A stretch of 64,000 nt of DNA, taken from positions 4,300,538 to 4,364,537 of the forward strand of contig CM041203.1 in assembly GCA_023078555.1 (NCBI GenBank), in the 5' to 3' direction. Positions 25,028-35,065 of this stretch are shown piece by piece. How positions within the stretch are numbered: the stretch's first letter is position 1; each line of letters starts with the position of its first letter. The translations under genes and the position numbers were made by a program. A model generated the notes under the pieces. The model had not been told where the DNA came from. It made no database searches and saw only the letters and a program-made list of their open reading frames with translations. This DNA comes from Ulva prolifera (taxonomy: Eukaryota > Chlorophyta > Ulvophyceae > Ulvales > Ulvaceae).

Positions 25028-26509
25028 CAACAGCATTCAGTGATGATGTTGAGGTTGTGCTGTGATGCTCATGCATGGCCTAGCTGTGGACTCACACATG
25101 CGTGCAATGGGTGTGCGCCCCGAATTCGCAGCACGCATGTATGGCAGCAATTTAAAACGTGAACATACAGCAGCTCGCTGCTCACGGCCCCGAAATGCCC
25201 GGGCTTTAAACAGGCAATCACACCTGCGCCTGCCTCTCCACTGTGATGCTGGACCGTCGACGCGTGCAAGACACACACAACCACCGACACCAACAATCAC
25301 AGCGCTCGCCGAATTTTCCACAGAGTCAAGCAATGCACTACAGCGGCCGCGAAAGACACAGACGTGCAGTAACACGCTATGCCTGCTGCTATAGCCCACC
25401 ATGCTCTACAATGTGCTCGGAAGTTGGGGCCCGTTTTGCACGTGTACATCACTCAGTGGCGAACAGGCTGTTCGCCGCTCCAGCGCTCGCTGCGGATCGG
25501 GCATGCCCTCGCAATTTTCACGCTGTGCTCTGTGGTGGCTGGGGGCCCCCCCCCGGGCGCTGTGCACATCTGCTGGGTGCTCTCCTGCTCATCATTAGCT
25601 CCATCCTGTGGAATCTCCGATCTTCGAGTCGATGGTTAGCTTCCATTCTACCCGATGGCATGATCCGCCACAACCAGTGGCGTGTCAAATCAAGTGTCTG
25701 CATGCTGCCCTCTCTGCGTAACCGTGCATGCTGCTCTCTGCCTACTGCAGCTAGATCCAAGTGCAGAGCTCCAGAACACTTTTGAGGCAGTGACTGCCCC
25801 CCAAACGCTCGTTGTGGGCATGGTTGGCGAGGCTACTTCTCGGCTCACCCACCTTTGGCGCACCCACAGTGCTGGCACACCCAGGTGCGGCAATGTCACC
25901 GTAGATCTGGAGCGCAGCACTCTATAGCTGCTATCTCAAAGCCGATGCAGGCGTGGGCTCATGAGTATCATCAACTATAGTTAGCCAGCACTAGTGCCAT
26001 CAACATCAGAAAAACACATGTCGCTACCGGGGGTGTCCCCAGTGTGTGAACATGCACACATGCACACTGCAGTGCATGCTGAGCAAGCGGCTCAGGTCCA
26101 ACATCCGAAAGGCCCAATAACTGCAAACGCATGAATGGTGCAAAGCCACACAACAAAAATTCGGGCATAAATGCATGCATCAGCACAGCGCCTGAGGCAC
26201 CCATTACAGCTCCGGAAGGCATGGCCCAGCTGTCCACTTCCAGGCCCTCACCGATATATAATATTGTGCATCCCTCACGGGGCCAAGCTGCACACTTGTG
26301 CCCCCACGGCGGCTGCAGCGACTTGCCTGCACCGACGATGCACACGGCATGGGCATGCGTTACGTACACGTCACATATGCATGCAACACATGTGGACTGG
26401 ACAGCTGTCCCCCTCCCAGACTTCAGATCTGTCGCTAACTGAATGCCCAGGCTTCGACCAGTATTGCCACTGTCGATCACGGATACTCTTTTTGTCGAAG
26501 ATTCTCTCT

Positions 26510-26564
26510 GGACACAGCAATGCATTGCTGTGTCCGGCACATCGAACCCTTGGGTTCGATGTGC
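26510..26564. repeat. Two adjacent perfect hairpins
   Basis: 26510-26535 is a 26-bp perfect palindrome with half-site GGACACAGCAATG. One base later, 26537-26564 has 13-bp perfect arms, GCACATCGAACCC and its complement, around a TT loop. Both are in intergenic DNA. Confidence 0.9.
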
Positions 26565-27288
26565 GCGCGCATGCAGCACATGCACACACAGCTGGCTGCA
26601 CATCAAAGCCCACACCACGCGGTCTACCAGCTGGGCGTACCCCCGCGGGGCTGCGCTCACGGACTGGTGTATCGTTTTAGGGTATCGAGCCACCCATCGC
26701 CGCCGCATGCGCACATGCATATGCACGCCTCGCCACCGCATGAGGGCTGCACTCCACCGTCTGCTACCATCCCCCCGGTACTGTACAAGTTGCCACTGCT
26801 GCCCACGACTCCATTCACGATCTCAGAGTCCATTCATGATCTCAGAGCCAGACCCACACCCGCATGCCCACACTTTGTCCGGCACCAGTTCACCGATCAC
26901 AGGTCCAAATCGTACTTTATCATGCCACGCAGCGCGTTGAGGCTCATGTGTGCAGAGGGGCCGTGCATTCACTCCTCTGGACTCTCCGCAGATCCAGGAC
27001 GGGAAGCTTCACGCCACTGACCCGCAGGCAGACAGTGCTGCCTCAACAGCTGCCCACTCTCAGCTGACCTCTCTCAGCTGACACTGAGACGAGCGCACGA
27101 GCAGCACACTCCCGCAAACAGACAAGAAAATTAGCAGCGATCGGCAGTCTGATGTCACCAGATCTGGTGGACCATCAGACGGGGTAATCACAGCAGAAGG
27201 GTAAGCGCTTCACAAGCACAAGCACATCCCGGCAGAGGCTTCCGAGCCGCTGATCCGCAGGGAGACTCGGAAGCGCGGTGCGCGGCGG

Positions 27289-30200
27289 TCACATCCCGCC
27301 GGCCGCGCTGCGGATGCGGCGCAGACTGCCGCAGCCTGCGGCGGCCGCGGCCGCCTGCTGCCCGGCGCGAGTCTTGGAGAGCAGCCGCATGCGGTCCATC
27401 GCGCTAATGCGGCTGCAGCCAGACACGTCCACCTGGAGGAGGGCCGGGAGGCGCAGCAGCGCGGAGACAGCGTCGTGGGTGAGATCCGAGGCGCCGCTCA
27501 GCGAGAGGCTCAGCGGCTCCGGCGCCCGGCACCCTGCGGCGCTGCATGCAAGCAGTGCGTCAGTCCGCTGCCGTGCTGGGGCTATGCGCCGCTCCACAGC
27601 CATATGCAGCCCTGACATCGCAGAGACATGTATGATCATCGGACCTGGCGTCCCAGCACAGCACAGCACAGCACGGCTGCCACATTCAGCTCGATAATGC
27701 ACGATCAGGCAGCCGGGGCAGCTGCGGCTGGTTCTGATGAGAGGGCTAGATAACTGCTGCTCTGTATCTCTATAGAGAAGTGAGTGAAACAGAGGATCGA
27801 ACACTTGTGCCTCGACTGCCCGCTCCCAGAGGATGGTCGTGAACACACCACACTTCATCCCCCGGGGATGAGTGGGCCATGCACATGAGCTATACACTCG
27901 ATATCACACGCGTAATTACAGACCAACGAGGTGGCTTCGCAGCCAACTCCTGTGGCAGTCCTGTGACATGACCACCGCACCGCAAACCCCTGCCAGTGGT
28001 GAATCGCATGCGCGACATGGCAAGACCCCTGATACGGTGAAGACCACACAGAGTCGCCACCCCGCCGCGTGTCCACGCACCAGTGGTGGGTCGTCTTGCA
28101 GCATTCTCAGGAATGCTGTCCGATGCTTGCGACTGAATAATCACAAGAGTGTTGTGCGTGGTCCGGCCCGACGACCGAATGTTGCAGCCCATGGGTCAAC
28201 ACCACCACGCACCAGCAGCAGACGGCGTCGACGTACGCCTTCACGGCACCGTCGTCAAGGTGCGACCCGCAGCGGCGCGCCAGGCCGGAGTGCCGCCACG
28301 CTGCGGCCGCGGCGCGCACCACGCGCACCTCGTGCAGCCGCAGCGCCCCGACCGCCGCCATCGTGCGCCGCGGCACCGCGCCCGCGGCGACGGTGACCGT
28401 CAGCACGCGCAGCGCGGCCATGCCGCCCAGCGCGGCCACCGCAGCCTCGAGCACGTCCTCCTGGTCGACCTCGAGGTGCAGCTGCACACAGCACAGCCTG
28501 TCGGCTACAGACGGTCGCCATGGCGTTGGTCGTTCCGGATGGGGTGTGGCTACAGGGGGCTCCGGTATCTGCTGGCAGGTCGCCGAGTGGTGCATGCCAC
28601 TGTGAAAGTACAACGAGCGTATAGCGCAATCGTATCACGTGCATCGACCGCAGTGCGCTGTTGGCAGTCATGATATTATGTGTGCGACACAGCGCGCGCT
28701 GGCCCGACAGCATCAGGTCGCAGCTTCACTGCGACGTCAATTTGAACTTGCCACCCCGATTTGCAGAGGGCTAGCTAACTAGTGGCGGTGGGGGGACTTG
28801 CGGTGGCGGGGCAGCATACCTCAGCAAGGCAGCGGCAGGCCGCGGCGGCGGCGGCGACCGAGAGGGGCATCGTCGTGCGGCCGCTGGGAGACAGGCAGCC
28901 GTTGAGGCGCAGCATGCGCAGCGCGGGCGCGCACATCAGCAGCGCCTCGGCGCGCAGGCTGCTGTTGCCGATCGCCAGGCTGGTCAGGGTTCTGCACTGC
29001 GGCCACGGCGCCTCCCGCAACCTGCGGCAGGTGAGTGTGGGTGCTATCCGTACACGTATGTAGCTCTGCGCCACCACGGTTGCGCAACACCGTCAAAACC
29101 GGCAACACCGGCAACACCGTCAAAACCGGCAACACCCGCAACACCCGACTGCCTGATACATTCAGGGGTTAGGTGCAACACGCAGTCAGGGTCCAGCGCG
29201 CAGTGACTTCCGCATACGTCATATGTTATGGCCATGTGCTCATGTTTGTTTGCCAGGGGAAGGGGGTGGGGCAACCTAGCTGCAGGAAGTGCAGGAAGTG
29301 CATGTCGTAATTCGTAAATTGGCAAACCACGTCTATGAGGATATCTGCCGCAGCACCCTGAGGAGCAAGCAGACCACAGGTGCACTTGCCGCCTGGGCCA
29401 TATGCTGCAACTGGTAACTTACCAGATCCACTTTAAAGCCATGGTCATGCATGTATATGTGTGGTCCTGCCTTTCGTGGGTAGTCTGATATCACACATGG
29501 CACAGACCACGATTGTTCGCTGCACATGTGCGGTGCAGCTGTGTCTGTGCCCATGACTCCCATCTGCTGCAATTAACATGATATCGAATTCTATGAGTGC
29601 TTCTCCAGGAGACTGCACCGTGACGCAGCACGCCGCGGCGGCGGGATTCAATGCAGACGTCCCCGCGTGCCATATGCATGTCGATGGCAGCAAGATCCTC
29701 TCGATCCGATCACGCGTCGTGGTTCCGAAGTTCCACGTGCAGCCGCGATGACGCATGCTGAACAATTGTTGACAATTGTTAACAAGTCTCAAGCTCATGT
29801 ATTGTCGGGGCAGCCTAGCAGGTCAGCGTTCTTACAGCCGCTCGTCATAATCAAGCCTCTGCAGCATGCTGTCACAGCCGCTCGCTCGCCATGGCGTCAT
29901 TGGATGGCGGGGCCACGTCATGTCTGTGTGTGCGTGTCGTTGCAAAGGACATGTCTGCAGAGGCCGGGCATGCCGGGCATTGAGCCGTCATGTGTGCGTA
30001 TATAGTTACAAAGGACAGAGGCCGGGCAGCGAGCCGTTGCGAGGAATTCACACGCAAATCCACTCACGCAGTCATGGCACTAGGCCGGGTACGAGCATGC
30101 ACGTACCACAGCCCGGCCGGTGATGCCAGCCAAAGTGTGTGTATATGCATGCATGCATGATTACATAGACGCATGTGTTTCAAGGGCAAAGCCGGAGAGG

Positions 30201-32434
30201 CCGGTAGCAGCACCGGGGAACGCACAGGCGCAGCCACACACCCACACACACAGACGCACAGTATACTGGCGCTGTGTTTGGTGGCCTGAGGTGCTACCTG
30301 CCTCTCTGGCTTTATCCCTGTAACACACAATTGCAAGCTTTGGGCAGGCATATGTGACATGTGAATTCTTAAGCAGTGCCATCAGCTAGCTGATCAGCGC
30401 TGATCTGGATGCTGTCACACGTCAAAGTCAAAGTGCTTCCCGTGCACCGCAGGAAGTCCACGTCACATGACTGTTGTCGTCTTCCGATAGACATGCAGAC
30501 ACCTCTGGTGGCACTGCAGTGCTTGTGCGTGGCCCCGGCAGTGCTACGCGTACGGGCCGCGATCAGTGACATCGCTGCAAGGAGGACTGCCCAGCCTCAG
30601 ATCTCAGAGGACCCCGCTTTTGTGGCAATTGATCCAGTACTACAGGGGCCATATCACTGGATTGCCACAGGGTGGCTCGGGCATGCGGACACCTCAGCTC
30701 GCATGGCAGTTTTGGACTGCAACAGGCGCACCAGGTGGCGGCAGGTGGCAGGTCCTCCAGGTCTCTCAAGGCTGTGTCGAGCTTGAGGCTGGCCAGGCTT
30801 GGCACGGCCAGGACCTCCGGGAGGCAGAGGCCACGAGTCCCGGAGGGGCTGCAGCCCTCGATGGAGAGGCTGGTCAGCTGCGTGGCAGCGGCTGCGGCGG
30901 CCGAGATGCCTGCATCTGTGACGGCGGGGGCGGATGAGACGTGCATGCTGCGCAGGGGCGTGGCGGTGGCTACCAGGTGCAACAGTGTGTCGTCCACAGC
31001 CTCGCCTGTGAGGGTCACAGCTGTGTAGCCTGCAAGCATGCAATGCACAGCCTCAATTGAGGCTCAAGGCTCTTGACGATGAGATCTGCGTGATCATGAG
31101 ATAGCAGTTACAGAAGAGTGGACGGGCGTAGACACACACAGCAAAAGAATCGCTTCCGATGATGGTTAACAATCTATTGACGTAATTAGTGGTCTCTTAA
31201 TTTGGGCCCTTCGAAGATCGATCAGGATAGGACATTCAGGTGACCCTGCAGGTGACCCAGTGCTGAGCGTGACTTAAGGCCTTAAGGGAATTCTGTAGAG
31301 GCCTCTTCTGTACAGAAGTATACATGTGGAGGCCTCTTCTGCAGGCGTGCACTGGGCAGTCATGCAGGAACTGCAACAGGTAGACATGCTGGGAGCTGCC
31401 TGCTTGGCACCTGGGTTGCGCCTCACCGGCCGGTGTGTATCACAAGGACAAAGCGAGCGAGAGGCAGGTAGCATCGCGGGCAACAGCCTGGGGAACCGCA
31501 CACCCGCAATCAGCAACACGCAGCACATAGCGCCTCACCGGTGTGTGCACTCGTAGAGATGCAGTCAGCTGTAGGCCCACAGTTCTGTAGCTGCATACTG
31601 GACTCAATTCTACAGAAGAGTAGATGGCTGAAAACAAGCACAGCAGAAAAAGCTCATGTGACAATTGCTTAAGCGTGCACGTACTTGCCACGGTGATCAT
31701 CGATGATAGATGAGGTCGGGATGAAAGCCGGGGTGTGCGGGAAAATGTGCCTCAAGCAATGCTCTGGTTGCTGTTCTGGACCGGCATGGATCTGCAGGTT
31801 GATAGCAGCTATATCTCGCTATCGATAGCTGGGGCAAGGTTGCTGCCCGACGCTGGAACATGCAGCACCACCGAGTTCCAAACTCAACATGCGACAGCAC
31901 TAAGCACAATTCAGCGGTGAATTCATCAAGGACACCTTCGACATGCCTGCAGGTGTGGGGTCAGTGCTCACCTCTACACCTTCGTGCGGCCATATGCAGA
32001 AACTGTCCTCGCTGTGGCAGCGAAAGGCGCTTGTAGCGCTGCTCCATGGCCGAGAGAGACGAGGTGATACATGAGGAGCCGTCGAATAGAAGGTGGGTGT
32101 CTTGAGGCAACGCCTTGATCGCACGGCGCCAGGACTGGCATGTCTCGTGCATAGCCATCACGTACAGCACCGGTGTTTGCTGGGTCCCTCGCAGGCGCAC
32201 CCGCATTCCGATATCTCCCAACACACTTTCAGGCAGATGCATCGCACGGTTGAATCGGCATGCGCTCTTGGACGCTGTTTCAGCCGCGATGCCCTGTGGC
32301 ACCACAACACTCGCCTCGCTTGCGCTGACGCACGTCCACACCTCACTGCAGCCACTGCCGCTCGGCTCTTCTGTCGTCAGTGTATCTGGCAGCACCTTGC
32401 CTGTGTGCATCGTGCTTGTTTTGCTGGCAATCAT
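27289..32434 (-). CDS. F-box/LRR protein
   Basis: Exons on the minus strand are 32434-31972, 31029-30732, 29021-28820, 28481-28213 and 27541-27289; phases fit and give about 494 residues. Residues about 67-115 look like an F-box: LPESVLGDIG, then CQSWRRAIKALP, the Skp1-binding motif of SCF ubiquitin ligases. Exons 2 to 5 carry degenerate leucine-rich repeats of the FBXL/AMN1 kind: TPLRSMHVSSAPAVTDAGIS, LTSLSIEGC, LRMLRLNGCLS, LRVLTVTVA and LLQVDVSGCSRIS. These would select substrate; the target is unknown. Intron 2 (29022-30731) hosts LINE tail fragments and an inverted SINE pair, and intron 1 hosts another SINE-like copy. The exon 4 to 5 acceptor (TGCATGCAG at 27542) was chosen because it alone keeps the LRR frame. 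Confidence 0.75.
29085..29150. repeat. 9-bp-based minisatellite
   Basis: Units of the type CAACACCGG/CAACACCGTCAAAACCGG recur through this stretch in the F-box gene intron 2. Confidence 0.75.
29935..30146 (-). mobile_element. LINE 3'-end fragments, two in tandem
   Basis: On the minus strand, 30134-30005 matches the 3' end of the LINE at 57560-59599 closely (GGCATCACCGGCCG, TAGTGCCATGACTGCGTG, ending TCTGTCCTTTGTAAC). It is flanked by GTGTGCGTATAT (29992-30003) and GTGTGTGTATAT (30135-30146), a likely target-site duplication. A second, shorter tail ending TCCTTTGCAAC follows at about 29985-29940 on the same strand, also with repeated flanking words (ACGCACACA). Confidence 0.75.
30165..30340. 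mobile_element. Head-to-head pair of SINE-like tails
   Basis: The plus-strand tail at about 30287-30331 (GGTGCTACCTGCCTCTCTGG, then CTTTATCCCTGTAAC) faces a minus-strand copy at about 30180-30240 (on the minus strand TGCTACCGGCCTCTCCGG, then CTTTGCCCTTGAAAC). The pair forms an inverted repeat inside the F-box gene intron 2. Confidence 0.65.
31418..31546 (-). mobile_element. SINE-like insertion with target-site duplication
   Basis: On the minus strand this ends CTGCCTCTCGCTCGCTTTG, TCCTTGTGAT. It is flanked by GCGCCTCACCGG(CCGG)TGTGT at 31418-31438 and GCGCCTCACCGGTGTGT at 31530-31546. It lies in the F-box gene intron 1. Confidence 0.7.
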
Positions 32435-32726
32435 CGTTCTAGCGGCAGTGCCTGCAGCGATTAATATTGCGACAGTATGTTACAACAGTTCTAGATCTAG
32501 AGTGAACCTGCAGCTCTTGCCAGCCTGTCGACGTCCAAGTGCGGTCGTCTTCGACCTGCATTACTAGTGCACACGAAACACTGACCGGGTCCAAGCTAAC
32601 ACAGCACAAGAGCCCCTCTCGAAACAGTTTCCTTACACTTACAGCCGCGCTGCAGCAGCGCCACACAGATCTCGAGATACGCACCCCCTGGTTGACACGT
32701 TCTAAGCCTCGTTCTGCAGTCGACTG

Positions 32727-32783
32727 TCAGCTGGTTTTATCCCGTTCACTCTTTTGTAAACACACTGTCAGCTGGTGTACACC
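32727..32783 (+). mobile_element. 25-bp retroelement tail with flanking repeats
   Basis: The plus-strand core TTTTATCCCGTTCAC, TCTTTTGTAA (about 32735-32759) is flanked by copies of ACTGTCAGCTGG on both sides (about 32723-32734 and 32764-32775). It belongs to the same family as the insertions at 12228 and 24850, but with a shorter 5' end. Confidence 0.6.
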
Positions 32784-32991
32784 GTCGGAATGCGGGCTTG
32801 CACATCAACGCACATGTCTCGATATCGGCCACCGGTGCACACGTGTGGGACTCGAGCTCCCACAGTGGGAGGCCTCTTGCCAGGTGGTACACCTCGAGAA
32901 TCTCGAGTCGAGATATATACCCAAAGCACACATTGCACTTGCACACATTGCACGCACGTACGCACAGTGCCCGAGCGCTCGAAAACAGCTC

Positions 32992-33056
32992 ACACATGGC
33001 CATCCCCGCGGTGCTAACTGCCTCGCTCGCGTTGTCCTTGTAACACATGGCCATCC
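32992..33056 (+). mobile_element. 37-bp SINE-like tail with perfect duplication
   Basis: The core 33006-33042 (CCGCGGTGCTAACTGCC to TTGTCCTTGTA) lies between identical ACACATGGCCATCC copies at 32992-33005 and 33043-33056. Confidence 0.75.
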
Positions 33057-33402
33057 GGATATCCCATGGCATGCCCGTCCTGCCTGGACATGTCGACCTC
33101 GATGCAACATCGGAAATGCATACGGCGCCGCGCGCATACGCATACGCATACGTCGGCAGCGCTGCGAGCGTAAGCGCGCGGCCATTCCGGCGCCATGGCT
33201 GCAGGGACCGCAGTGCTATCTCGAAGAGATCGCTAGTAAGTTACCAGGGGCAACACCAGAACGCGTGCAGCGGCCGTGGCGCATGCTCGGCATGACTGGT
33301 TGACCCCCAGTGATGTACAACGCATTTTTTCCCCCCGGGCTGTCGGGGCCACTCTGATTTTCACATCGGAGTATCCGCTGTGTCTTTTCAATCAGCTCGG
33401 GG

Positions 33403-33832
33403 TGTCGGGTGCACTTTTTTTTGGGTGCGCGGATCCGGAGTGAGAGGGGCTCCTCGCAAACGCGCGGCTGACGTCAGCCGCGTCGACGCCGCGCATGTGC
33501 TCGTCGCTTACGATACACGCGTACGGAAGAAAGGTCACGTGCAACAACATTTTCCAAGTGCACTCGGAAAAAGCAGAAATGCATCACACTCCACTTGCAA
33601 GCAGTCCAGTCAAGCGATCCACTTCAGCCTCCATCTCAGCTATACTGGCACATGTCACATCACATTATGCAGAGCAGAACATTCGTTAAGTGCCCCAAAT
33701 TTTCGAGCTGCGCATGCTCGCAGACGCGCGGCTTACGCCGCGCTTTTGCTCGTCGCCCACCGGAATACCCCCACGCCATCCCAGCAAACTGCGCGGGATT
33801 TCCCCCCCTAAAAATGTGCACCCGACTTTGAG
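33403..33832. mobile_element. Possible MITE with T-rich inverted ends
   Basis: The left end has GTCGGGTGCACTTTTTTTT and the right end is its inverted, diverged form (on the minus strand GTCGGGTGCACATTTTTAG). The interior has a perfect 20-bp palindrome at 33463-33482 (half-site CGCGGCTGAC) and a related second copy near 33722 that shares GCTCGTCGC. No transposase is present. The TIR core is only about 10 exact bases, so the call is tentative. Confidence 0.4.
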
Positions 33833-34374
33833 GCTAATTGTAGACCATTGTTGACACCCGCGCATGCAGGCCTGGAGGACCCGATCCTGCCGGACTGAGG
33901 TGTGGGCGCGTGGTGCTGTTGACTTAATTATAAATCTCGTCCAATCGGATGAGATTCTTTTAAAAATTGTGATATTTGCCTTCCCCCGTCTTTAATCTTC
34001 TGTGAACACAACAAAAGAATCTCGTGAACGTACGTGCGTGTACTTGCTAGCGCTTTACCGAGCGTGACGGGGTCTCAGTTCAGGTCTGACATATGCAAGA
34101 TGGTTACGTACGCGACCGTATGCGGTCGGAGGCTCGGATCCTCGCAGTGCCAGGGGCGGGAATGTGACAGAGCAGTGCGCGACTTCGAGACGCAGACTCC
34201 TCTAGATGACCGGCGTGTAACAATTGAAAGCCTGGCGGCCCCTGCCACCGTGGGGCCTGCCTGTGTACATGCATCTGTCCCGCGCGCCGCCGTATCTCAG
34301 AGATACGGGGCACCACGTCGTCTCTGGTCGCAAGTTCAACAAAGTTACAGCTCGCAACCTATCGCGGCAAATGA

Positions 34375-34428
34375 AACATGCATGTGCATTCCGTTCACTC
34401 TTTTGTAACCTCTCTGCATGTGCATGAA
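34375..34428 (+). mobile_element. 18-19-bp retroelement tail with flanking repeats
   Basis: TCCGTTCACTCTTTTGTAA at about 34390-34408 is bracketed by GCATGTGCAT on each side. It is one of the shortest members of the tail family. Confidence 0.5.
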
Positions 34429-34429
34429 C

Positions 34430-34451
34430 TTGGGTTGCAATTGCAACCCAA
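34430..34451. repeat. Perfect 22-bp palindrome
   Basis: The half-site TTGGGTTGCAA is followed directly by its reverse complement. Confidence 0.9.
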
Positions 34452-35065
34452 CTGCAAGTTGAGGGTCGTGCGAAATTTGAGAGCACATGGCACAGGGTAC
34501 ACGTGTACCTTACGTATACGTACGCACTGCAGAAGTCTTCACGCAGTCTCTCTGTAATGTCTCGACTACAGATACTGAAGCACTAAAATCGATGCCGCAC
34601 GCTGCGCCGGCCCGCATGCATGCGCGGCTGGTACCCATGCATGCGATCGCACCGGAAAGCTGTGCATGTCTGCGCGTCGGCATGCATGGTGGCCGTAAGA
34701 TGCACTCCCTGGTGTTCAGCTGGCCGGGGGTCCAGACCTCGAGAAAAGAGACCTGCGCAGGTAAGAGACCTGCGCAGGCAGCGCTGCCTGTGCACTGCAA
34801 CGTCACGGTGGCCGTAGGGCTGCGATCAGATACGGTACTGTGCAACATACATACAGTACTGTTCTAGCAGCGCACAGGCGCTGGCGTGCAGCAAGCAGCA
34901 TGCTATAGCTACTCCTGTACCACGGGAGGCTGGCGGCCCTTCGCATTGGTTTACACTACTTACAGTAGTAATAGCGACAAGGTTTTTACAAAAGGCAGTG
35001 CCGATATATGCATGCACCGTTGTGCAATTCCGCGGTTCTGTTGCCGCGACCTTCACCACGTCGCA

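Larger units (their letters stand above)
24545..27288. other. Intergenic region rich in palindromes
   Basis: No gene is supported between the LRR gene and the 3' end of the F-box gene. Open frames such as 26171-26680 lack family features. The stretch holds the small insertion at 24850-24912, a 34-bp perfect palindrome at 24994-25027 and two adjacent hairpins at 26510-26564, listed separately. Confidence 0.5.
32435..35065. other. Intergenic region made of repeat insertions
   Basis: No gene is supported between the F-box start and the MATE stop. The 254-codon plus frame at 32539-33303 runs through a SINE-like tail and is rejected. Contents are small tail insertions (32727-32783, 32992-33056, 34375-34428), a possible MITE (33403-33832), a 22-bp palindrome (34430-34451) and a doubled GAGACCTGCGCAGG motif at about 34747-34780. 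Confidence 0.55.

Noticed and set aside
26171-26940. Overlapping plus-strand frames of 165-169 codons
   Set aside because: They cross two perfect palindromes and have no family signature; non-coding is more likely.
29579-29752. Short plus-strand frame (about 57 codons) in the F-box gene intron 2
   Set aside because: It ends in VVVPKFHVQPR with a clean stop but has no recognisable motif and lies antisense in an intron.
32539-33303. 254-codon plus-strand frame
   Set aside because: It runs through a small tail insertion and a SINE-like tail with target-site duplications; no domain is recognisable.
33380-33811. 143-codon plus-strand frame
   Set aside because: It coincides with the putative MITE at 33403-33832 and shows no protein family features.
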